64,000 nucleotides of DNA from Neofusicoccum parvum (Eukaryota; Ascomycota; Dothideomycetes; Botryosphaeriales; Botryosphaeriaceae). Below are positions 46,061 through 56,672 of the stretch, in pieces; positions within the stretch are counted from its first letter, which is position 1; every line of letters begins with the position of its first letter. Made by a program: the position numbers and the translations under genes. The notes under the pieces are model-generated. The model was not told the DNA's origin, did not search any database, and saw nothing but the letters and a program-made list of their open reading frames with translations. The stretch is from positions 1,178,001 to 1,242,000 of the forward strand of contig CP087212.1 in NCBI GenBank assembly GCA_020912385.1, given 5' to 3'.

Positions 46061-48669
46061 CGGACGCTGTGTGACATCAGGCGCCGCGAGCGCAAGCGCG
46101 GCAGGCGGGCGCTTGTGGCCTTGTGACAGCTCACATGCCCGCGATGGGGGGAGAGAGAGGGAAGGAGAGAGGGAGTGAGGACTGGGGCTGGCCTGGCTGT
46201 CGCCTCGCTTGGTGAAGGGGACGACTGGGGGCTGTCGTACGCGCTGCCGCCGTGATTGAGGGCGCGGCTGCGGCGCGGCGCTTGGAGTGAGTACACACGT
46301 GTTTGGGCGGGCTCTGCGATGGGGCGACGTTAGGGGCGGGATGACTGCCGCGTCGGACAATTCTTTTTTTTTTCTTTCTCTTTAATTTCTGCTATGTGGG
46401 GAAGGGAAGATGGGACGATGTTACGCTGTGCAAGGGGATTGATCGGCGGCGGCGGGGCGGGGCGGGGCGATGCTGGGGAGGGATTGAGATGAGCAGCAGG
46501 GCGACACGGCGTGACGGACGACGCGTTGGGTAGATTGGTGTGGGTGGGCAGGCGAGTAGGTGGCTTGACGACGGCGATGCTGGGCGGCTGGACGGGCGAC
46601 GTCAGGGCGACTGGCTGGGCGATCAGCAGGAAGAGCCAGTGGCCGCCATGGCACGCCGGGTGTGGGCGGTTGCGTCATTGGCACGGCACGGCAGGGGAGC
46701 GGAGACGGTGTGCGCATCAGGGTCTTGATGGATCTCGCGCCGCCGCTGCCTCCGCTGCTTGGATAGGGAAGCCCGAGCGGATCTGCGCGTCGGGCAGCCG
46801 GACGGCCGTGGGGGCCGAACAGCAGGCGGGAGCCATGTGTGCTCGTGTGTGGTGGTACACGGCGTGGAGGGCGCAGGCGGCCCGCGGGCCTCGCGTGTCG
46901 TGGGTTGCACAAGCAGCAAGTAGATGTACGATCGTTGCAGCAGGCCATGCGCGTCGCGGGCAAGAGCGCGCAGCGATGGCTGGACGTCCAACGGTCGTGC
47001 ATGCAGCGTTGAAACTCTGCTGACTTGGCTTCTGTGCCTGGTTTAGTGATGCGAGCAGCGTGCAACACCACAAGCTTGCAGCCGTCGTGAGAGCATGTGA
47101 ACGAGCATGCTCCAGATCGGGCAGACTGGCTTTCCCGCGGGCCTCCCCCACGGAGAGAGAGAGTTTATGCCAGAAAAAGCAATGGGCCTGCGGCGCGGTG
47201 CGATCGGATCTGTCTTAATCCCCACCGCTTCTTCGCGATAACGCATGCGTTATGCTGCCGGGGAGCCCATCCCGGCCCGCCAATGCCTCGATGCTGTTGG
47301 AGCAGAGCAATTGAAACAACACGAAACAGAGGCTGCGGAGAAGTATGCTTAACCACCGCTCCCGCGACGCTGATAAGGACCACTCGCCGGCATTCGTGCG
47401 GAGGCGCGCCGTGGGGATAGTCTTTTTCTCATCCACCCGGCTAGCGCTCGGGCTTACTGGATTCTCGCAGCAATGATGTCGGGCTGTGAAGTCTACTCAC
47501 CGACTCGCCGGGATGGTTCCCGACTCAGCTGCCCGTAAACGACAGAAAGCTACCCATCCCAAGCCATATGGCATTGTGACGCTTTGGCATGCCTTACCCG
47601 GCCGGAGCGCCTGACAAGGCCAGCAGCGACGACGGAAAGACCAGGAACAGCCGTCTTGGGATCTGCAGCGGCCATCCCGCACGCCCGTTCATCTACGCCG
47701 CGCTGCTGGAGCCCATCTGATCCCCCCTCTTGATTCAGACCGCTTCTTCTGCCGTCGAGAGGACGAAGAACAACACGCATCCGTGCGCAAGGCAGCTTTC
47801 ACGATGTACTCCGTGCACCCCTCGACAATGAAACAAGCGAGAGCAATAAGTCAGTCCTCGCGTCCCGCACCAGACATGGCTGCGGCTTCCCTGACACCGT
47901 TCTCGCTCGCTCCCCAAGCGCCGTCATCTTCCGCCGGCTATTCAGGGCCACGTGGAGACACGGGAAGCAGTGCATGCATCAACCCAGCAACCGGTGTCCC
48001 CTTTTGCGAAAAAGGAAAAATCGGGAGAAAGGACGGGCGGGCAGACCCTGACTTTCGCAGCGGCGTGGCTGCCGCCGACCTCCCCCTTCGCTCTCTCCAC
48101 CTCGCGCGGTCAGCCCTTCTTTCGTCGAGGATTCATCATCAGATGCCGACCCCGGACTTAAAACGGCGCGCGAAACTAAAGGCCGGGCAGGTGAGACAGG
48201 ACGGATGACAGCGACTCCGTTTTGCAGCATCTGCCTCACCCCTCCATCTCGCTCCCCACCCGAAAACGAACTGACGTCCTTGCCAATCAAAAACGATGCG
48301 TCCACAGCTACAGGACAATAAAGCATGTGAACGTCGACACATCCTCTGCCTGCCGCTCAGCTCCCACCCCTGGCCCCTGCATCGTGCCGCAGCAGCGATG
48401 CCAATCCTCCCCGGCGCCCACCGGAGGCTGGTGCTGGTGGTGGTGGTGCTGCTGCTGGTGCCCAGAGGGCCGGCGGCAGCAACAGAAAAAGTGAGGCACG
48501 GCAGCGACGCCAAGGCGCAGGATCCCGGCTCTCCCGCTGCCCACCTCGTGGCATTTCCGGGCGTCCGTGTTGCAAAAAGCATATTGATTTGCGAAGGGCG
48601 CCGCTGCCTCCCCAGGCAACACACCCTTAAGCATGAAGCGGTGGTGTCTTGCTTTAGAAGCACGGGGCA

Positions 48670-48671
<2 letters not shown>

Positions 48672-48703
<32 letters not shown>

Positions 48704-48712
48704 AAGGAGGAC
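48672..48712 (+). repeat. Poly-G tract, 41 nt
   Basis: Uninterrupted G run. It could form G-quadruplexes and is a likely place for assembly or length error. Confidence 0.8.
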
Positions 48713-51700
48713 CATTGTTGGTTAGAGTTGGGCGTCTGGCTTGGGTCTGGGTCCGGGGGATGGTCGTACCACGACCTCAGCACCGGGTATTGTCTTAGGC
48801 AGGCAGACCACCAACAACACGCACACAGGCCGGACGGAGCACTGATGCTCTGTTGTTATTTTGGCCTTGTCGATGTTTATTGTTAGGGAGCAGCGCATCC
48901 GCGCCCCTCCCCCTCGCTGCTCTCTGGCCGCTGACGCAGGCCGCGACCTGGCTTTTTCCCAGCTGCAGCGCGTGTCACACGCCGCCGACGCGGGCCCGAC
49001 ACGCGAGCGGTGCGGCTTTCCGCGTCGTGTGTCGAGGGGGATAAATTGGACTTCTGATTGCGAGCTGCTGGTGATGTGCGTCGAACCGACGCCGAGCAAA
49101 GGCGTTCTCCGCCGCCGCAACGGCTGTCTCCCGCAGACATGACTGACGGGAGCGCGGTGAGGTTCGAGGAGACGTCGATGCGAGGGAGCGATCATCGTCG
49201 ATGATGTACCCCTGTCTCTCGCGCGCAGTCTTCAGATGCCTGGGGTTTCCGCGGCGCGACTCGCGCAGCGCGATGCAGCGCCGCGGCCATCACGAGATTT
49301 CTCTGGCCTGAGTAGCGGACGCGCCTGGCGGCCCACACACCGCAGATTCGCAGGCGGGCGTGAAACTGGCCTGGGACCGCATGACTGCCCGCTCGCGCCC
49401 CCGACGCCGAAGCCGGAAGAATTGCCTCGACCACAGCTGGGCAGAGCATCGTCAGGCAGAAACAGGCGGCAAGCTGCAACGCTCTTGCCTGCAGCGCGGA
49501 CGACCGATTGCGCTGGAGGACCACGCAGGCGGCAGGGATGAGCGAGACATTGCAACAGATCAATATATGCGGTGCGGCGGTCGCCGCAACGGATCGAGTC
49601 GTCGTGAGTGAGGATCACCGGCTTGGGGCAGGCCGGAGCGAGCTGCTCTGCATCGGCCCTTGCGACGTGCAGAGAGAAGCGACACAAGCACCGTCATCCG
49701 TCGGCTGCGTTGCAGCTGAGCCGCAGCTGCTGAGGTCTCTGGGGAATTGCGCCACACTGCCACAAGGGGGCTCCGTCATGCGGCGCCTACGCGCGTTGCG
49801 CGTTGCGCGGGCGCGGGCGCTGGGCGAGTGAGCACTGAGAGCGAGGCTGATGAGATTGCGTACGCTGCCACTCGTCGCCGCCGTGCCACGCCGGACCAAA
49901 GCTTGTCTCGGGAGCGAGCGTGTGCCGGAAGCAGCCCGGACGCGGATGCTGGGCAATGGGCCCTCACGCCGTCGGCAGCTGCGCTCGGCGAGAGCGCTTT
50001 TTGCTGGCGCCCGCGCTATTACGTGCTGCGGCGTGGTGTTTACTATACAGCGGGCGTGTGGGCCTGCGCGCCTGCGCCGGAGACACTGGCACTGGCATCC
50101 AGCGGGGCTGAGACAGCGGCCCACTGGAGACGCTTCGGCAGGCCTTCCAAGGTGATGCCGCTTTGGGGCAAGTCCCGCAGTGCTGGTTGGCCTGCCGCAC
50201 TGCGAAGAAACACAGCCAGGGACCAAGCTAGCGCAAAGCATTAACCGCCTCCGAAGGCGTGCCGTGATCCGTTTTCCGGTCAGCAGCGGCGGAGCCTGGA
50301 GGGCTGAGGGCTGCTGGAGAGAAGACCGCGACCCATCGGCCGGCCGAGCGCTCGCCGACCAGCCCGCCGCGGCCCGCTCGATACGATGCGACGCTGCTGA
50401 ACTCGTGGCCGCCGCCCGCGTCGCGCTGCCACTACTGCGGCGGCGTCTCAGGCCGGCGCCGCTCATCTCGTCTGCGTCAGCGAGGCTTGCTGCCGTGACG
50501 ACAGGCGCGGGCGCACGGCGACGGATGCGGCGACGGCCGCTCGTCGCGCTGGCGCACGCTGCCACCACGGCTGCCCGCGAGAAAACCTCGACGGCGATCC
50601 TCCAGGATCAGGCCGGTGGGTGGGTTTTGGGCCTGCGGGAGGCGCGCTCGCCCTTTCGCCGGCGCGGAAATTTGCCAGAAGCAAGCGGCCTGGAGGGGCA
50701 CGCGCATTAGCCGAGCTGCTGAGGCTAACTCAAACGCGCTTCTCCACGCCCGAGTCAGGCTGAGGCTGCGGGCGCAGCTGGAGTGCAGGCGCGCGCGCGC
50801 GTAGGGCCGACCGCCAGAGCTTCGACGGCGGCGCGGTCGCTCGTTGGGCAGCACGCCGGCCGGTTCCTGGATGTTTCGCGGGCGACGGGGGCCGGGCCTG
50901 CTGCTGCTGCTGCGGCTGCTGCGGCGGCCGGTGGTGGAGGCGGATGTCGTGCAGGCGGCTGCGAGTCTTCGAGTCGCATGCGGCGTGCTAAAGGTAGCTA
51001 TTACGCGAAAGCAAGCGGCGGATGGGGCTCTTGCGGCACCAGTTCTGGACCCTTGCGGAGGCGTGTGCTATGCGTGTCCGGGACGCAGCAACTGGTCTCG
51101 TGAGGAGCCGTTTTTACGCAGCTCCACCGCGCTGCAGGGCCTGCAGAGCGCTTGGCCGGCGCCCGCATGCCAGATGCTAGAGCGGCCGGGATGCCTGCGC
51201 TGGCCGATCGCAGGCGCGCCCCGGAGGCTCGCAGCCAGCATCGCGGGGATCATCGACGCCTGCCCGATGCGGCGGGCGGCTGCCAGGCTGACATCACGCC
51301 CAGCGCCTGGCCGGGGGGCGAATCATGGCCCAGCGCGCGCGGCCGGTGCATCTGGCATTCGGGGGCAGCGGCGCTCGGGGCAGCGCGCCGGCGATCTACG
51401 AGTAGCGGGCTGCTGGGCGGGAGGCGTTCGCGGCGCTGGTTAGGCGGAGCATACAAAACCGTAGCCGGGGCCATGCGTCAAGTTACATCGTCGCCAATCG
51501 CTGGCACGGTATTGCTCTGACCGCTTCGATAAGCCGACCGGGGTCGAACGCGCCCGTTCGTTGTTTTAAGACTGCTGAACCGCCCCAGACAATCCCACGA
51601 CACTCGGCCTCCTGGACCTTTTTCCCGGCACCGCGGTTGGCCCAAGACACTGCCCTCTCCACCCGCACCCGCCCATCCACACCACCACCTCTCCCCCAGC

Positions 51701-51986
51701 GCCTGGAGCCCAGCGCCGGCGCCCGCCCACACGCCCCCCCCGCTGTCGTCCCGCTCCCCTCGCGGCGATCATCAGCTTACCGCCTGTCTCGAACCTCGGC
51801 GCCACGCCCTCTCCCGACATCCTACGGCGCGCTTCCGAACGGCCAGCATCGGAGTCACCGCACGCCCACGCCTCGCCCTATACATCCGCCGCCCGCCCGC
51901 CCTCCCCTCTCCACCACCCCGATCCGCCCGCCGCCGCGCAAGATGAAGGTCGCATGAGCACTGAGCGCGCCCACACGCGTTGCAAG

Positions 51987-53469
51987 ATGGATTTCATTGT
52001 ACGCTCCCGCCTCCACCCCGAGCCGTCTAAGACATGCGGCACGCGACGTCCGCCAGATCGCGCTAGCACCCTCGCCCGCGCAGCGCGTGCCTGTCTTCCC
52101 TTGTTGCCGGCGCCCCTTCGCTCGAGACCAAAGGCTAACCCTACCTCGCCAGATCTCTCTCGCTCACTTCTGTGAGGTCCACGGTCCCACCTCCGTGCTC
52201 TGCACCCAGATCACCCAGGGCAGTTGCGCCACCTGCCACCCCTGTGACACGCCGCCCGCCGACGACCAGTCCAAGGCGTCCTATTTCAACGACTCGCCCG
52301 CCATTCCTCCGCTCTCCTCGCCCTTCGAGACCCCTCCTACTAGCCCCAAGTCGCCCAAGAATTCGCATAATCCCTACTTCCCCAGCATCTCGGGCAAGAA
52401 CAGCAGCACCGCGTCCTTGAGCAGTAACCTGGGCGACGGCGACAATGATAGCTGCGAGAACTGCTCATTCCTCGTCCCTAAGAATGTCACCGAGCAGCTG
52501 CCCGACGGCGCTCCAGGCAGTCCGACCAAGGACGGTCGAGGCCAGAACGGCAGCCCGGTCCTGCGCACGACTCAGTCCGTGATGGCACGCGGCCCCAGGA
52601 CTTCCGACGACCGCGATACGAACTCAGAATCATCCGATGAGCACTCCCAGGCATCCACGTCATTCTCGCGCTCTCCGCCCAGCGTCACATCCTCCTCTCC
52701 CGCATCGCCTCTTTTCGCATCACGCAACGCACATACACACACTTTGTCCTATCTCACCACCCGCCAGCCCATTTCGCCGTCCGCCTATTCTCGCCTCCGC
52801 CGCATTTGTATTCGTACGCTCTCGTGTGAGCAGCTACCACGCGGCGCCCCGTCGGGCCCACTCTACTTCGGCGATCCAGTTCTGGGATACACAGTCGCCT
52901 ATGTCTTCCGGATCCCCGATCCACGTGCACGCGGGCGGACGCGCACCTACGCTCTCATCGCCCTTGGAGGACGCGATAGCTGGCGCGTTAGCATGGCCAT
53001 GGTGAAGATCACGGAGATGTTTGAACAGATTGCGAACCAGATCATCGCTATGGCAAAGCAGGTTCTTGAGCAGGAATCGACGCTTGCGTCTCCTGCGTCG
53101 CACATGCGACCCACTACGGCAGCAGGTCCCGGCACCGTTACGCCTCCGCTGAGCTGTTCCAGCGGCAGTAGCGCTCCACGACGCGCAAGTGTCCAGGTTT
53201 CCGGCGGAAGGCCCAACACCATAATCCCTACGCCCGCAACTAGCACCGTCGGATCCCCAGCATCTCCATCGACGCGCAATATCACACCCGTCTCTTCCTT
53301 CCTCGCTGCTAAGAAGGTCGATCCAGACGGCTATCCCCGGGTCAGCCGGGATATCATGCGCGCCAAGGGCCTAGCCGAGATCGTAGGCAAGGAGAACTTC
53401 TTCGTGGAGCTGCATGCTAAATTTTGCATGCTGCTTGCTGGGCTTGTGAAGGACTTTGGGACCGGTTGA
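51987..53469 (+). CDS. LST7: LST7/folliculin-like protein (Rag GTPase GAP subunit)
   Basis: Partner of Lst4 in the vacuolar complex that stimulates GTP hydrolysis by Gtr2 and activates TORC1 in response to amino acids. Exons 51987-51998 and 52153-53469; 442 residues. The first exon is only 12 nt (MDFI) and joins ISLAHFCEVHGPTSVLCTQ, the defining folliculin N-terminus. A Cys cluster (CATCHPC, ENCSFLVP) and a long Ser/Pro-rich insert follow. The second half of the longin-type domain appears as TRQPISPSAYSRLRRICIRT, GDPVLGYTVAYVFRIPDPRA and RTYALIALGGRDSWRVSMAM. A further Ser/Pro-rich linker leads to YPRVSRDIMRAKGLAEIVG and FFVELHAKFCMLLAG. No DENN domain follows, consistent with yeast Lst7 rather than animal folliculin. 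Confidence 0.9.
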
Positions 53470-54670
53470 TAGACCGGTGCTCCTAGCTCCGCCACTTGTT
53501 GTTACGTTATCCGCGGCTGCGGACGAGGACCGTGCTGGTCGTTGCATTGACTAGGCAACGGTTCTTCCCGCCATCCTCCCAATCATTCCACTGTGGCTGA
53601 AATAATGCTTCAGTAATCGGTCCCACCTGCACGCGATCCAGATCGTGGGCTGCTCGAGCTTCCATGCTCTTCGGAAGTCGCCGAGACTTTCCGCCATTAT
53701 TCGCTTCCTCTCGCTCTTTCCTCTTTGATTGTTTTTGAGCCTTTTCCTGTGCTGCGTTCTAGCGACCTGTTTTCGAAACTGATTTTGTAATGGCGTCTCG
53801 CGTGTTAATTGCTTCTTCGTCTTTCTCTTCACCTTCTGTAACGGCCTGGGCTTGTTCCGCCTTGTATTGCTTGCTTTTTTTGTTCTTGCTTTTTCTCGCT
53901 TCGCACCACATGTTTTATGATACCCCAACCTTCCCCCAACTGTTTTGCTTTTCCGCGGCAAAGAGCGCGCGCGCGGTGGCGATGTTAGATACGAAGATTG
54001 AAGATTTCGGTTGCGTCTACGTCGGAGGGAGAGCTTAGAACTCGTTCGAATTTCCGGAGGATGGACTGCTTCCTTGTCTGATTTGCCTGTACGACGGCGA
54101 TGCTGTAGTAGAAGAAGAGAAGAAATGATCAGGCGATAGGCGACGCGTTTCGGCGTCGCAGAAGGAAATTGCTTTCCATGGGCTCTCTCGACGTGTTTTT
54201 GCTTTTCCGTCTCGGGTCTGGTCTCTCTGTGGGTGTGTACGATTAACAGGAGTTGGTGGCTGGCGGTACGCGTGGCGTTGAGCTGGTTGTGCGATGATCT
54301 TCGTGCTCGATTGGTTTGCTCTGAGATATGGGTTCTGGAATCGAGTCGTCGAAACATGGGGTTGGGTGGGGAGAAGTGGCTCGCTCTTTGCGTGCGCGGT
54401 ATCTAGAATGGACATTATCATACGTGCGCATCCTGTCTCCTGTGGTCGTCGTGCTCATCATGTTGCCGTGTGTATGAGAAGGTCAGCTCTGCCGCCACCA
54501 CACTCCGGCACCTTCGACAACACCTGTGCCGTGCAAGGGTGCTCAGTCCCTTCACTCGTTCTGCCTTCATCAAGGAAGTTTCCGGTCCGGTCTCTCCTGC
54601 TTGCTTGCTTTTTTTTTTTTGGCCGCCCTCACTTCACTGCCCACGTGCGACGGCTTCCCGAGCGGACATT

Positions 54671-54692
54671 GGTCGGTTGGTCGGTTGGTCGG
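54671..54692. repeat. (GGTCGGTT)n tandem repeat
   Basis: Two and a half to three units of an 8-mer in non-coding DNA. Confidence 0.5.
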
Positions 54693-54822
54693 CCATGTCA
54701 GGACGCACCTGCCGGAAACGAGTCGTTGTCCCTCTTTGTCTTTTCCTTTCGTCGCCTCACCCTTTCCCTCCGCTCTTTTCCCGCCACGTCTCGCCTCGTC
54801 TTGTCTCCGTCGTTCTTGAAGT

Positions 54823-54840
54823 CCAGCCAGCCAGCCAGCC
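54823..54840. repeat. (CCAG)4 tandem repeat
   Basis: A short CCAG microsatellite in non-coding DNA. Confidence 0.5.
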
Positions 54841-56672
54841 CATTCGTCGTTCGAAATTCGGCATCGAGAGAGACGTGAAGCGGAGAAAAAAAGGGATATC
54901 TCGCTCTCCGATGCCTCCCCCCGGCCCCGTAAGATGTATGACGTGAGATTCAAGCCACGCACCTTGATGTCCGCTCGCTAGTTCCGCCCCATCCTTCGTC
55001 GAGACGCTTTGTATTCCTTCCCTTAAACACCTGCGTGTCCGGCCGGAACTGCGCGCTGCAAATCGTTGGACGGCCGGGTCGCGGTTTGTCGTTGGATGGA
55101 GACGATGGGGATCTGGGTGGGTGGTAGAGGAGAAAATTTTCCTTCTTTTCTTTTTTTGGCTTCGTTGAGGGGGTCGGCAGGGATGAATTGTAGTACTGCT
55201 GCCTGGAGCTTTGCGTGCTTTGTGTTGGCCTGAGGCAGGGCTGGGAGGGCGGAGGGCGAGGCTGTATGGGAAAAACGATATCCCGTTTTCTCTTCTTTGC
55301 TTCTTGCATGAGGTCATGCTCGAGGGTTGCTACGGAGCGCTTATGCGGCGGGCGTGAACTGCTGGATATGCTGGGTCTGGAGTCTGTAGCTTGTGAGCAA
55401 CACATGCCTTGACGTTGCTGGGATTGAATATGTCGGGAATTTTGTGTGCGCTGGACAAAGTTTGTCGCCGCAGGTATGAGGTAGGAAAAGGCACCGGCTC
55501 GAGATGAAGCAGCGAATTTTGTTTCTGTTGGGGCTGTAAGCACAGCTGCGTGCGGGTGAAGACCTCAAGACTCATAGGTTCCTGGCCGGCCTGACCGAGA
55601 TCGGAGGTGACAACCACCAAGGTGTGCTAACCGCGTTTAAGCATGATCACTGCCGCATTTGCCGAATGCAAGCTGGGTGAGATGGAGCTGAACCGTCGCG
55701 CACTTACTGATGGCCTGCTTTCCGCGCAATCTTAGCTGAGCAGAAGCTGGGCGATTGCTCCTTTGGGACGGATGATGGCTGCCTCAACCGCGGTTCAGCC
55801 GAGCGAGGCAGCTCCTCCGCTGCTGCCTGTGTCTGCGAACCTTAACTCTGCGCGCCGTCCAGCCTGTTCCTGCCCGTCACCGCGCGCTGTCTCGTCTTTG
55901 CGGCCACTGCCCATCACCGGACCACCGGCAGCTTCGCGTTTGTGGCGTCCCGCCCAGGCCCTGTCCGTCGCCATGGCATCCTCTGGTTCCGCCGGGCCAC
56001 CGCATGCTTTTTCACGAGGAGTCCTGTGATCAGCAGCCGGGCAGTCGAAGAGCCTGGTTAAGAGTGCGAGAGCAAAAGCCGCAGACCTATCCGCACGCTT
56101 CCGTCTTTTCCCTGCTCGACCTTCCCTTGCTGGAGACGTGTTTGAGAAATTAAGCTTAAGCTCTGGCTCGGCGTAGTCATCCACCCTTCCACGAACGTCT
56201 CCTGATCGCCAACACAGATGCACATGTTCCGTGCGTACATACTTCCTGGCGCCCTCCCAACTGGTCCAGCTGTCTCTGCTTTGACTTCGAGACACCAAAA
56301 GCCAGTCTTCTCCCCCAACATCCACACCAGCCACAAGCGCCCTTTCGAGCATTGGGTGCGTGATCAATACCATGGATTTCTGGTTCAGCTTGTCAGCCAA
56401 CACGAAAAGAGTTGGTGGCCTTTCCGGGTGGCTGAACGCTTTGATGCCTGCCGCTCGCTGCATCCATCCGTCTCGGGTCAGCCAAAAGCTGGGCATGTCA
56501 GACTGCCTCAGAGGCTGACCGCAGCCCTCGTGATGGACCCCACAGCCTTATATTTACATCTCGAGGCTCCCTATAACACCCTTCTCTTACGTCCTGCCCA
56601 GGGCGGCTGCCTTTGCTCTTGAATCGTGCTCCATCTCGCCGATCTTGCTTTCTTTTTCCCCCTTGCACCACC

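Larger units (their letters stand above)
43298..51986. other. 8.7 kb gene-free, GC-rich region
   Basis: Between TIP20 (+) and LST7 (+). I find no open frame with recognisable similarity, no transposon and no tRNA. The first 700 bp hold the TIP20 3' flank with a dispersed-motif copy at 43501-43522. About 44.0-45.3 kb is pyrimidine-rich and AT-richer. From about 45.6 to 51.9 kb the sequence is very GC-rich with short CGG, GCTG and TGG repeats and a run of 41 G (48672-48712). Open frames over 100 codons occur on all strands here because stops are rare in GC-rich DNA. The LST7-proximal 400 bp are C-rich and are probably promoter. Confidence 0.5.
53470..56672. other. 3.2 kb gene-free region, CT-rich tracts
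   Basis: 3' flank of LST7 and promoter of the FAD oxidoreductase gene. Long C/T-rich tracts near 53.7-54.0 kb and 54.5-54.8 kb on the plus strand resemble fungal 5' leaders. A possible start MPPPGP followed by GTAAGA occurs at 54910-54933, but I found no following exon. Small tandem repeats lie at 54671-54692 and 54823-54840. No gene is supported. Confidence 0.45.

Noticed and set aside
53551..54357. 268-codon minus-strand frame rich in Arg, Lys and Thr
   Set aside because: It is the complement of C/T-rich non-coding tracts; low complexity with no domain.
54910..54933. Annotating MPPPGP as a first coding exon
   Set aside because: The start and donor are plausible but no matching downstream exon was found, so it is kept only as a finding.
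55795..56496. 233-codon minus-strand frame
   Set aside because: No domain, no homologous pattern and no splice context; probably chance in GC-rich promoter DNA.
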